In this document: piece after piece, positions 47,160 through 57,899 of the stretch
Layout of the letters: the number at the start of each line of letters is the position of its first letter
How positions within the stretch are numbered: position 1 is the stretch's first letter
Assembly: GCA_037957365.1 (NCBI GenBank)
Contig: JARHVA010000667.1
Location: forward strand, 3,488,001-3,552,000
DNA length: 64,000 bases
Direction of reading: 5' to 3'
Source: Torreya grandis
Taxonomy: Eukaryota; Streptophyta; Pinopsida; Cupressales; Taxaceae
Translations under genes and position numbers: made by a program
The notes under the pieces: generated by a model
Told to the model about the DNA's origin: nothing
The model's database searches: none
What the model saw: only the letters and a program-made list of their open reading frames with translations

Positions 47160-48360
47160 TCAAAGATACAAAACTAGGCAATTTATGGCACATAAGATAT
47201 GGTCACTTGAGTTATGGTTATTTGATATAATTGAGCAAACAAGATATGGTTTGTGGTCTTCCCAAACATAAGCAATCTTCTGATATATGTACCCATTGCT
47301 TAGAAAGAAAACAAAGAAGATCTCCTTTTGGAAATATTGAGTATCAATCACTTGGTAAGTTGGACTTGATGCACAACGATCTTTGCAGTCATTTTTCTCC
47401 TAGTCTCAGAGGGTATAAATAAATTTAGCATTTTATTGATGATTACTCATGGAAAATGTGGGTATATTTATTGAAGACTAAGGATCAAGATTTTCAAGTC
47501 TTCAAAGAATTCAAGGCCATGGTTAAAAATAAAACTCGTAGGAAAATAAGGACCCTCAACTCAGATCATGGGGGGAATACACTAGTAAAGATTTATTAGC
47601 CTATTGTAGTATGAATGAAATCAGTTGGAAATTGATAGCTCCATATTCACCTCAGCATAATGGATTTGCAAAATGGCATAATAAGGTCATTATGGAAATG
47701 TTTCACATTATGGTTGAGGATGCAAAATTGCCTAATACATATTGGGTAGAAGCTTATCACACTGTAGTCTACTTGTTGAAAAGGTCACCCACTAAAACTC
47801 TTGATGGAATCACACCTCATGAAGCTTGGACATGAAATAAACCAATGGTTACTCACCTTCAAGTTTTTGGTTGCAAGGCATACATGCATGTTACTAAGAA
47901 AAAATGAAGAAGTTGGATAGGAAAATAAAAGAATGTATTTTTGTGGGATATAATCCACACTCAAAGGCATATAGGATCCTTGATCTAGAAACAAAGAAGG
48001 TATTAATAAGTAGAGATGTAGTGTTTGATGAAAAGAGTGGAGCCAATCCACCTTCTACACAGGTAAATGATACAAGCAACAATCACATAATCTTTTCAGA
48101 TAGTGATGATGAAATTGAAAATGAAGATAGTCAAATAGGACCTCCAACACCACCACCTACAACTCAACATATGCCCAAGTGGTATACAAGTACTATACGA
48201 GATGCTAACTTGAATGGAGTACCAAATACGTCCAATTCAAGATCGAGGAATCAAATCATGGCTCAAGAAGAGGTTAATATGGCCCTTATAAGTATTGTTC
48301 AAGAAACTGATGAGCCCTCAATAGTAATAGAAGACCTACAATCAAAACCTTAGAAATATG
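47160..48360 (+). pseudogene. Copia-1 integrase
   Basis: The zinc-finger region shows DICTHCLERKQRRSPFGN (47280-47335). The first catalytic Asp position reads HNDLC. The core continues with DDYSWKMWVYLLKTKDQDF across a stop and a frameshift, then LIAPYSPQHNGFAKWHNK (47626-47685), where the expected catalytic Glu is Lys. VFGCKAYMHV and KIKECIFVGYNPHSKAYRI (about 47922-47980) mark the C-terminal part, followed by an acidic linker with a proline run. Confidence 0.88.
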
Positions 48361-49850
48361 TAATGGATGTAGAATATCAATCACTGATAAAGAAAAACAC
48401 TTGACATCTTGTTGATCTTCCACCAAATAAGAAGCTTATATGATGTAAATGGGTCTTTAAGACCAAGTACAAAGAAGATGGTAGTATTGATAAGTACAAG
48501 GAAAGGCTTTTTGCAAAAAGGTATGCTAAAAAAAGAAGGCATTGACTATGAGGGGAATTTTGCTCTCACTAAGATAAATACTATCAAAATGGTTTTTGTT
48601 ATGGCTACACAATTTGGATGTAAATTGCATCAAATGGAAGTAAAAAGTGCCTTTCTCAATATAAATTTGAAAGAGGAAGTCTACATGAATCAACCTAAAG
48701 GATTTATGATAACTAATCAATAATAAAAGGTGTGTAGCCTTATCAAGTCTCTCTATGGGCTAAAATAGGCTCCTTGAGCCTGGTACATCAATATTAATGA
48801 GTATATAGTACAACATGGATTCAACAAAAGTCTATATGATCCTAACCTCTAGCTCAAATAACATGGGGGGCAGGGGGAGTTGTTATAGTGATTTTTTTTG
48901 TTGATGATCTAGTCATCACTAGCAGTATAGTGAAGATGATTGATGCAACTAAGGATGATCTCAAGTGATTGTTCAACATGACAAATCTTGGGCTATTACA
49001 CTATTATCTTGGTTTTGAGGTATGGTGAAGGAACATTACATTTTTGTTTCACATATGAAGTATACCAAGACATTGCTCGATAAATTTAGGATGATAGATT
49101 GCAAGCATATTGTAACACCTATGGGGACAAGACTTTATTTGTCTCATATAGATCCATCAACAGAAGTAAATTCAAATCTCTATTGGGATTCGATTGGGAG
49201 TCTCATTTATTTGACATATATTAAGCCAGATATTAGCTATGTTATCAACTATCTTTCTCGATTCATGTAGGAACCAAAGGTGACACATTGAAAAATAATA
49301 AAGTGGGTATTGAGATACATTAGAGATATATTTGAGTATGTCCTAGAGTACAAAAAGAATGATAAGTTCTTCTTGATAGGATACATAAATGTAGATCATG
49401 TAGCTTTTATTGATGATAGGAAATTGACTTCTGGATTTGTGTTCTTTCTAGGATCTATCCCATTCCATGGGTAAGCAAGAAGAAAAATTATGTTTCTAGA
49501 TCTTCTATAGAGGCAAAATATCATGATGTAATAGGATTTGTCTGAAGTGATATGGATATGTCGCATTCTTTCAGGACCTAGAGTTATACAGACTTAGCCT
49601 ACAGTTCTATATTGTGATAATTGAGGTGTTCTACATCTTTTTTGCAATCCAATGTTTTATGAGAGAACCAAGCACATAGAGGTTAAGATTCATTTCATAT
49701 GCAAACATGTTCAATAACACAACATACAAATCTAGTATTGCCATACTTAGGATCAATGTACATAATATATCTTCACAAAGTCACTTGCAGGTGATAAGTT
49801 TGAGGCATTTAGAAATTTTCTCTTATTCTCTTCAAATTATGATCAATTAA
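48361..49850 (+). pseudogene. Copia-1 reverse transcriptase and RNase H
   Basis: RT blocks are LHQMEVKSAFLNINLKEEVY, LIKSLYGLK, HGFNKSLYDPN, and FVDDLVIT with the catalytic Asp pair intact at 48897-48908. The thumb piece 49022-49270 has TKTLLDKFRMIDCKHIVTPM and GSLIYLTYIKPDISYVINYL. The RNase H end shows KLTSGFVFFLGS, then KHIEVKIHFI and FTKSLAGDKFEAFRNFL just before the purine tract. Stops and several frame changes are present. Confidence 0.9.
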
Positions 49851-49857
49851 GGGGGAA
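49849..49857 (+). other. Copia-1 polypurine tract
   Basis: AAGGGGGAA lies immediately before the 3' LTR. Confidence 0.85.
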
Positions 49858-50087
49858 TTTTAGAATAATTAATTTATTCTAGAATATTTGTAATAAATGT
49901 CTCAAGGTAATTTACACCTTTATTTGACATGTAACATAGGTTAGCTAAGTTTGGTATTTCCTATGTGTAATTAGTTATATTGTGAGTCATAATCCCCTAC
50001 AGAATAGAAGATTTAATCTCACTTATTGTTGTATAAATAAGCACCTCTTGTAGTGATTTTGACAATGCAATTACTTTTTGTCTTTCA
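49858..50087 (+). repeat. Copia-1 3' LTR
   Basis: It begins TTTTAGAATAATTAATTTAT (TG decayed to TT) and ends TCTTTCA. TATAAATA lies at 50032-50039. Confidence 0.88.
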
Positions 50088-50660
50088 TTTCTACTAAAAC
50101 TATTATCCCTCCCACTTAAACTAGTAGTAATCGAAGAGCATTTCTAGTAATGGGGTTGGGATTTCAGTGGTACCTTAAATCCACACTCAAATGTGGGACA
50201 TAATCATATTCTCACAATAATATAATACTTCACCAAGTGGGTTGAATCTATCCAAGTTAATCAGACTACTTCTAAAGTAGTGTGTAACTTCATCAAAGAG
50301 AATATCTTGGTAAGATGCAACATACTTAAAAAGATTGTAGATGAAAATGCTTTAATTTTTTATTCTTCAGATCTCATTAATTTATTTTATGGATATGTAA
50401 TGTATCTCTCATTCATTTGATTATTAACCACAATAAAATGGTCAAGTTGAATCAAATAATAAGAATATAGTTACCATTATACAAAAAATGGTAAATGAGA
50501 GTTAGAGGAATTGACACAAAAGGTTGTATGATCCATTATGGGATGAACACATCACACAAAAGAGATCCATTGGAATATATTCATATTAGTTTTTATATGG
50601 AATGAATGTTTTCATACCTATATATCTAGAGCTACCTACATTTCAATTATCTAGATTAGT
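50088..50660 (+). pseudogene. Element T integrase, core
   Basis: Resumes the frame left at 43468. Readable blocks are LKLVVIEEHF, a WGWDFSG block with the first catalytic Asp, YFTKWVESIQVNQ, and NILVRCNILKKIVDENAL, where the second-Asp region is altered. An NGQVESNNKN block near 50436 keeps the catalytic Glu. A later SPLE-like and YLELPTFQLSRLV text leads to the element Z insertion at 50661. The copia and Z insertions both sit in one integrase gene. Confidence 0.8.
50656..50660. repeat. Target-site duplication of element Z, left
   Basis: TTAGT; the right partner at 56106-56110 is ATAGT (4 of 5). Confidence 0.75.
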
Positions 50661-52045
50661 TGATCTAGTATGATCTCCACTAAAAACCAAATTAGATGGT
50701 CTCATATATTCCCAAAACTATCTAAATATTTACTATCACATCGAGATATTTTTAAAATAATTTGAATGGGGACAAATAGACATTATATGCGAAATTTATG
50801 CCCTGTTGAAGGTGGCAACAAATAACACAGTGTTGACATTAGTAACTGACTGGACTTGTACGACTTAACATGTGGACCAATAATAGCCTTCAACATGGCA
50901 TTCACAAAGATCCACCAAATTCTACGATCTCCAAGGCAAGTTCGATGTAATACATGGTCTCATGACAAAGTTACAAGGAATGAATTTTATCTCTTAAACA
51001 ACTTTTGATTGTTATTGCCACCAAAGTAGGATAAAATATCCAAAGCACTAAAAAAGCCTCCTCATGAGATAGTGAGTGGGATTTGGAGTAAGTATATGCC
51101 CCATCACCCCACTTGGCCTATTTTTAAGGCCCAAAAACAAGCTATGCCATATTTCACAAACCAAATGCAAGGCTTTGTGTTTATCCCTTAATATTGGGAT
51201 TTATTGCTAAAAACAAAAGATATGAGGCATTTTCCAAGGGGATTTGAACCCCTAACCCTATGAAAAAGGGATAAGGATTCAACCCATAAATCAAGGGACT
51301 TGGAAATATTATAAAAGACTCAATATTGTAATTAAAAACATAGAACAAAGCTTGTAAGATTTAATCCCTTGTAAAGGAGAACAACACAATAACATTAGTA
51401 GGATTTAAGCTCTTGTAAAGGAGAACAAGAGGAGAAATTAAAGTTTATATTCATGATATTACATGAGTATCACATTGAAGGCCACGAGCCCATTGCATAG
51501 ACCTCCTAGAGACATTATAAGGAATGTTTAGCCTCTTATTGGGAGACAAAACAAGTTTGTATGCCTATTTTGAAAGAGTGGAAATTATAAGACAAGATCC
51601 ATACCTCTTAGAGACATTAAAATGAACTTGTATAGCCTCTCATTTGGGAGAGACAAGTAAGAGATAGTCTAAAAGAGCCAGAGCTAGAACCAGAGCAAAC
51701 TTCTTAGAGGACATCAAACATTTGTTTTCAAATTGAGAACCCCTTATTGGGAGAATTTGATGTAAGAAATGATATTTTTGTATCATTTTAATCGATTAGT
51801 TAAACCTTTGAATGTACTTAGAGACATAGCCCAATTTTGAGTGAACTTTTTTATCAACTTGGTTTGTGGATTGTCTTTGTTTTTTAGTACATGTTTTTTT
51901 TTTTTTCAAATTTGAGTTTTAAAATATTGAATTTTAATTGTTCAAGCCAGTTTTCATCTAAAATATGGGAAATTAAGAAATTCATTCAAGTATTTTAAAA
52001 ATGGGTTTTTAGTGAGCTTGTTCATAAACTACCATTTTTGGATCA
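50661..52045 (+). repeat. Element Z 5' LTR
   Basis: 1385 bp, ending ACCATTTTTGGATCA. It contains an antisense tRNA-like segment with GGGGATTTGAACCCC at 51238-51252, then TATAAAAG at 51310-51317. Confidence 0.9.
51310..51317 (+). promoter_or_regulatory. Candidate TATA box, element Z 5' LTR
   Basis: TATAAAAG; conserved at 55311-55318 in the right LTR. Confidence 0.7.
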
Positions 52046-52049
52046 AGTT

Positions 52050-52063
52050 TGGTATCAAAATGG
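52050..52063 (+). other. Element Z primer-binding site
   Basis: TGGTATCAAAATGG, an initiator-Met type site with limited decay, five bases after the LTR end. Confidence 0.82.
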
Positions 52064-52167
52064 TTTTCCAAGGGGTTTCTAACACCTTTTTCACCTTGTG
52101 TTAGATTCTTCCTTTTGTATAATTTTTATTTTGGAAGTGCATATTTTTTGGTTACAAAATTACAACC

Positions 52168-53565
52168 ATGGGCATAGCTCTAAAGATAGAGAGGTTCCAG
52201 GATCTTGAAAACATAGACTGGTAGATTCATGAAGAAAAAATTACGTTAAGACAAATATTTCAGCCTTTAGAAGATGAGATACAAGATCTACAAGATTGAT
52301 TGATGTTCTAGGGAGAAAGTCTCAACGAAATCATTCGGGAGTTGTAATTTGAGTTACAATCAAAAGAAGAGATTTTGGCAAAGTACCAAAATGGTGAAGG
52401 AGTAGAGGAGTAAAAAGATTCTACCATACAAAGGAAACCATCCTCTATCATAGATGGAGAAACCATGATTAAGATATTTATAGTAAATAATTCACCATAT
52501 TCTCTTTCTTCCCATCAAGATGTAAATGTTTCTTTTGATGAATTTGATAAGCATACTCAGGGTATTCACTCCAAGTTGTTAACCAAGATGGGTTTTTATG
52601 GAAAGGGCCTTGGCATTAATGGCCAAGGAATAAAAAATCCTATATAGGTTGAGGAAAGACCTCATTATGAAGATTTGGGATATGTTAGTGGAAAATGAGA
52701 AGTTGGATAATTATCCAAGATAGATAAATCAAGATAAGCTTCCAACAGTAAAGATCCCAAATCACTAGCTCATCAAAAACAACTTTTACAAAGAGAAGAC
52801 ACACCATCACTCCATGATGGTGAGAGTGAGTGCAAGTTGGATTCAAGAAAAGGACATCTTTTCAATCGTGAGAGAAGCATATATAAATAATTAAAATCAT
52901 ATATAAAGAGAGATGAACATCTCACAAGAGGAGGTAACACATCTTCCCATCATTATACTTGCACAAAGGACAACCCTAAAAGGTATGGAAAGTATAAGTA
53001 TTCCAATCTTTAGTTCAATTATGCGAAGAATGGCCATTTAAAACAAAAAAATGGAATGCATATCCATGTTATTTTTGTGCAATGAATAACCAGTGTGTAC
53101 ATGTATTTTAAGATAAATTCAATCCAAAGGAAGTCCATGCCCTTCAAGAAGAAGGAGAAACATTGTAAAGACCACTCTACAAGACAAAATGAATAGAATG
53201 GCAAGAAGGGCTTAGTGTCTGAGAAAGTGGGCACAAATTATTACACTAATTGTAAAATGAGTGGCCATTAGGTTGAAAAGTGTTGGAATATTCATCCACA
53301 ACTTCATTCAAATACCAAAAATAAGGAAGTTGTGCAAGAACCTACAAATAAGGAGGTTCTTCATCTCCCTACAAAGCAAAAGGTAGAAAATGAAAGAGTT
53401 GGTCAAGCACTAATAGTCCAAGAGATGGACCATGAAGAAACCCACATAACCATAGAATAAACCATGAATAGGGAACAAACCAAAGAGTATCATCCATTAG
53501 ATTGGATTGGTAATATATTATTTGGTTTCATGGATAGCATATTTTCATTACTAAGTTTAGTTTAA
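52168..53565 (+). pseudogene. ORF Z: G-patch and zinc-knuckle protein of element Z
   Basis: One frame of 466 codons runs from ATG 52168 (MGIALKIERFQDLENIDW) to TAA 53563-53565, with fifteen premature stops and no frameshift. Residues 80-100 are acidic. A G-patch lies at about residues 134-172: [19 protein letters not shown], then an ERPHYEDLGY end. A decayed Cys/His segment lies near residue 282. A zinc knuckle lies at about residues 357-372, with CKMSGH and VEKCW but the first Cys read as Tyr. G-patches bind RNA-associated helicases and occur beside the protease in betaretroviruses and some plant Ty3/gypsy elements. Here no protease is present. A gag-like role is inferred. Confidence 0.82.
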
Positions 53566-54630
53566 CATGCTTATGTAGCACCTCCAAATCACTTTTTGGA
53601 TTTATATTATTGAAGAAGAATTAAGGAAATTAACCCCATGTGTATAAGTGAGTGTTAAGGTAGATCACTCATTTAAGGTAAATATGAAGCAACCATCCAA
53701 GTTGAAAAGAATATTATGAGAAAACCATTATAAAAGGTTGTATCATTTTCTATTTTATATTCTTATGTTCATGTTGACATTCATGTTAGAATTTTTTTCT
53801 TACCACGTCTTATAGAATTTGGTAATATGGGTAGAGAGGAAATCCATTGAGAAAGAAATTCAAATTAAGGTTCTATAAGTTAGATAAAAATTGAGAGACA
53901 TGTTAATAAGAATATTATAGCATGGAAATGAGCCAAAGTGTTCTTCCAAGAGGGAGATGAAGTGGCATGAAATCAACATGAGAAGTGCTTCCATGGTGAG
54001 TAACACTTAATTAGAGAACTATTGTTTTATGGATGAACGTTGGCATCCATTTTATTTCATTGACTTATGTTCTTTTAATTTATGTGTAATTACTTGTATG
54101 CACATTCTATCAAATCCAATTTCAGGTAATGTTTGTAAATGGAATTGTGTTTACAATCCATATATGTTGCATTCGATTTTAAGACCCCAAGAAGGTAAAA
54201 TTATACAAGTGGTGACCAATTATAACACCACTTATTATGCAATGTAATTTTATACCCCTATTGAGAATCTTGAGCAGAAAGCGAATGTAATTAGCATTTC
54301 TTAATGGGAAAGATTTACCTTAGCCTAAAAGTAGTACATCAAAGTGGCTAAGATGATCCACCAAGAATAAGACAAAGACACCAAGATTAAAATAAGGTTA
54401 TTTGGTATATTTTAGTTTGGATAGACAACTTCCAAGAGAGAGAAACAAAGCCAGCCTTCAAAAAAGAGAAATAAATGAGTCTCTTATGATCATGGATAAT
54501 GGTGAGAATAGTTCCTTCTATTGATTATTTTGATCCTAAATTACTTGATGAATTACAAGAAGAGCTTTTTCTTGACATAAGAGAGAGGACTTAATTTTTG
54601 AATGCTTCAAACTTTTGGTAGTCTAAAAGC
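53566..54630. other. Element Z 3' internal region
   Basis: About 1.1 kb between ORF Z and the purine tract. A 72-codon ORF at 54029-54247 has no known motif. It may be untranslated. Confidence 0.4.
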
Positions 54631-54647
54631 TTTTTAGTGGGGAGGAG
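54631..54647 (+). other. Element Z polypurine tract
   Basis: TTTTTAGTGGGGAGGAG lies directly before the right LTR. Confidence 0.85.
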
Positions 54648-56105
54648 TGATCTAGGAGGATATCCACTAGTGAGTAAATTAGATTATCTCAAATATTCCC
54701 AAAGATATTTTCACATCCAAGATATCGTTAAGAGCTTTCCAATGTAATTTCAATGGGGTCAAACAAACATAATATGTGAAAATTATGACGTATTGAAGGT
54801 GGCAACAAACAAGAAAAAAATAACATAATGTTGACATCATCAATTGATTAGACCTATATGACCTAACATGTATACCAATCGTAGCCTTCAATGTGGCATT
54901 CAAAGAACTCCACAAAGTGATATGAGTTCTAAGGTAATTTCCATGTAATACATGGTCTCATGACCAAGTTACAAGGGATGGAGTTTTTCTCTTAAAAAAC
55001 TTTTGATTGTTATCCCCACCAAAGTGGGATAAAAAATTATCCAAAGCACCCATAAAACCAAATCATGAGCTAATGCATGGGAGGTGGGGTGGGGTTTAAC
55101 CCCCTCACCTGACTTAGCCTATTTTTAAGTCCTAACAACTAGTTACATGATATTTGGAAAACCTAATGCAAGACTTTGTATTTATCCATTAATTTTGGGA
55201 TTTATTACTAAAAACAAAGGATATGAGGTGTTTTCCAAAGGGATTTGAATCCCTAACCCTATGAAAAAGGGATAAGGCTTTAACCCATAAATCAAGGGCC
55301 TTGGATACATTATAAAAGACTTAATATTGTAATTAAAAACATATAATAAAGCTTTTAATATTTAAGCCCTTATAAAGGAGAACAACATAAGAAATTTTAT
55401 ATGATTTAAGCCCTCATAAAGGAGAACAATAAGAAAAATAAAAGTTTATATATATGATATTATAGAAGTAGCACATTGAAGGCCAAGAACCTATTGCATA
55501 GACATCTTAAAGACATTACAGGGAATGTTTAGCCCCTTATTGGGACATAAATCAAGTTTGTATGTATATCTCGCTAGAGTAGTAATTACAAGCCAAAATC
55601 CATAGCTTCGAGAGACATTAAAATGAACATGTGTATCATCTCATTTGGTAGAGACAAGAAAGAGATCGTCTAGAAGAGCCAGAGCCAAATACAGAGTGAA
55701 AACCAGAGATAGACTTCCTAAATAACATCATATAGTTGTTTACAGATCGAGAGTCCTTTATTGGGAGAATTTAATATAATAAATGATATTTTTACATCAT
55801 GAAAGCCCCTTGTTGGGATAATTTGATGTAAGAAATGATATTTTCACACCATTTTAATTGATCGGTTCAACATTTGAGATGACCCATAGACATATCCTGA
55901 TTTTAGATGAACTCTATTGTCAAATCAGTTTGTGGTTTATCTCTATTATTCAATAATTTATTTTTTTAGTTTCAATTTTTAAATACTAAATTTTAATCTT
56001 TTAAGCCAATTTTCACATAAAAAGATAGGAAATTGAGAAAGTCATTAAAGTATCTAAAAACTATGTTTTTAGTGAGCATATGCACAAACTACCATTTTAG
56101 GATCA
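54648..56105 (+). repeat. Element Z 3' LTR
   Basis: A 1458-bp partner of 50661-52045. It contains GGGATTTGAATCCC at 55240-55253 and TATAAAAG at 55311-55318. Confidence 0.9.
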
Positions 56106-56110
56106 ATAGT
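56106..56110. repeat. Target-site duplication of element Z, right
   Basis: ATAGT versus TTAGT on the left. Confidence 0.7.
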
Positions 56111-56458
56111 TGAATATGAATGTTTTCAAAACCCACTTGAAGAAATACTTATGTACTTGAAAAATTAGATTAAGAAAGAGTTATATTTATGGATAGGATT
56201 GTTGAACACTAGAATCAGGTCCTAATATTATTTGATAATAAATACAAATAAATATAATTTCAAATTAGAGGCTTTGTTATACTTTGGGACAAGAGAAGAG
56301 ATCCTAAAGGAATCCATGGTAAATTTCATTTCTTTTGGATTAGTCCTTTCAAAATAAAACATTTATGTGGATATAACACTTTATATATAGCTTACCTTGA
56401 TGGTATGCATCTTTTGCTACTATATAACAAACAATATTGGAAAAGGTGTTTTCAATAA
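56111..56458 (+). pseudogene. Element T integrase, C-terminal domain
   Basis: Past decayed text the frame reads FVILWDKRRDPKGIHGKFHF, then SPFKIKHLCGYNTLYIAYLD and YNKQYWKRCFQ to TAA 56456-56458. This is the SH3-like C-terminal domain of plant Ty3/gypsy integrases. The last 26 residues match the fragment at 3-101. Confidence 0.82.
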
Positions 56459-57899
56459 AGTAGGTTTTCCCATACATGTACATAGGTGATTTTAGGATTT
56501 TTTGTATGTCTCTTCCTTGTTTTGTCCTTTTGTTTCCTTTCCCTATATTGTCTTATTTATTTCTTGTGTTTCCTTTCAAGTATTATTAAGCATAACTTTG
56601 CCAAAATATTTCAAAATCTGTTTAACCCTATAACCTAATTGTTAAGGCACCAAGCTTGTGAAACTTGAAATTATGAAATCTTCTTTTGGAACTTACAATT
56701 CAAGTCCCTAGTTAGTGTCAAATTTTATCATTAAAAATTTGAAGTTCCTATTTTTTCACATTTTTTCTCCATTGCATATGCTAATTCAAGATGATGAATT
56801 TTTACTAAAACAACTTTGTCTAAAAAATTAATTTTGAAACCCAAATTTGAGTTCCTAAGTGTTATGATTTTTTTAATGAATGTTTTGTTCCAATTAAGGT
56901 TTTAGTTGATGTGTCTAAATTTTTTGATTCAGCCAATGAAGGCATTCCTAAAATATTGTTGGTTCCCAATTCACAAAACATTATCAATTCCTATTGGATC
57001 CAACATCATAGATTTCATCGACAGAAAGAAACAAAAGCATTTAAAATCTATTAAGTTTTCATAAAAAAAATTAGATAGTCTTGTTGGATATGGTAGAGAA
57101 AATAAAAGGGAATGGAAGTTTTTTGGTCAATGGGGTTATTCCTAGTACACCATCGGTTCTTTAATTTTATAACTATGTTGACATAATGGATAAAAAGTAT
57201 AAAAAGTGAAAAATTTAAATGCTCCCAATAGTCTTGTGTGACCGAAAAGAAATGACATTATTTCAAATTTGTTCTATACACCAAAAATCATGTCAATGGT
57301 TTTACAAATTGATGTTGAGGATTCTCAAATGCACTAAAACTTATGACATCTCTTTGCTTGCTCTCCAATGGCATTTCCACCTTCTTTATTACACCTAAGT
57401 ACTATGCCTCATTACTATTTACCTTCAATATCATTTTCACATTATAAAATCTCTATGCCTATTTATTTCATGAAGTTGTATGCTATTTTTCTATATTTTA
57501 TTGTTGTTTATCCTTGCCCTGGGGCAGCCTATATTAAAAACTGTATTTTAACCTATTATTGGTATTTATTTAAACTTATTATGTACCAAATATTTGTGTC
57601 GCACTTGTGAACCATGTTGTGTTGGTAAAAACAAGTAATATCTTCTCTCCCTGTGCATGAATAATTAAAATTGTATTACAATCAAAATCTCTAGTTTATA
57701 TGAATTCTATGAGTCAGCCATTACACCCATACAAACACAACCTCACTCCTGATTTAATATATTAATCTTGGATTCCTTTATAGAATCACCTACATGATGC
57801 CCAAAAATATTAAATATAAATCATAAATTATATGGATGTGATAAAATGTTAGATCGTGAAACTAACCTTACAAAGATTAGAGATTCTAGATTTGGTCAT
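56459..57899. other. Spacer between integrase and ORF X in element T
   Basis: The first bases resemble 102-130. A tRNA-like segment lies at about 56628-56712. An 80-codon ORF at 57368-57610 has no motif. The 28-bp minisatellite of element A is not visible here. Confidence 0.45.
56628..56712 (+). other. tRNA-like or SINE-head-like segment
   Basis: CTATAACCTAATTGTTAAGG resembles a Pol III A box and CAATTCAAGTCCC a B box, at tRNA-like spacing, but the stems are not complete. A decayed SINE head or tRNA pseudogene is possible. Confidence 0.35.

Larger units (their letters stand above)
43469..50087 (+). mobile_element. Copia-1: decayed Ty1/copia retrotransposon inside element T integrase
   Basis: LTRs at 43469-43684 and 49858-50087 enclose gag, protease, integrase, RT and RNase H in Ty1/copia order (integrase before RT). 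A PBS follows the 5' LTR and a purine tract precedes the 3' LTR. A clean target duplication was not found, perhaps because of decay (left flank GGACA, right flank TTTCT). An unusually long leader of about 2.1 kb separates the PBS from gag. Confidence 0.9.
50661..56105 (+). mobile_element. Element Z: non-autonomous LTR element carrying ORF Z
   Basis: LTRs at 50661-52045 and 54648-56105 start TGATCTAG and end GGATCA. A PBS follows the left LTR, and a purine tract precedes the right one. The 2.6 kb internal region has one long ORF with G-patch and zinc-knuckle motifs and no protease, RT or integrase, the layout called TR-GAG. The element T integrase frame continues on both sides of it. Confidence 0.9.
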
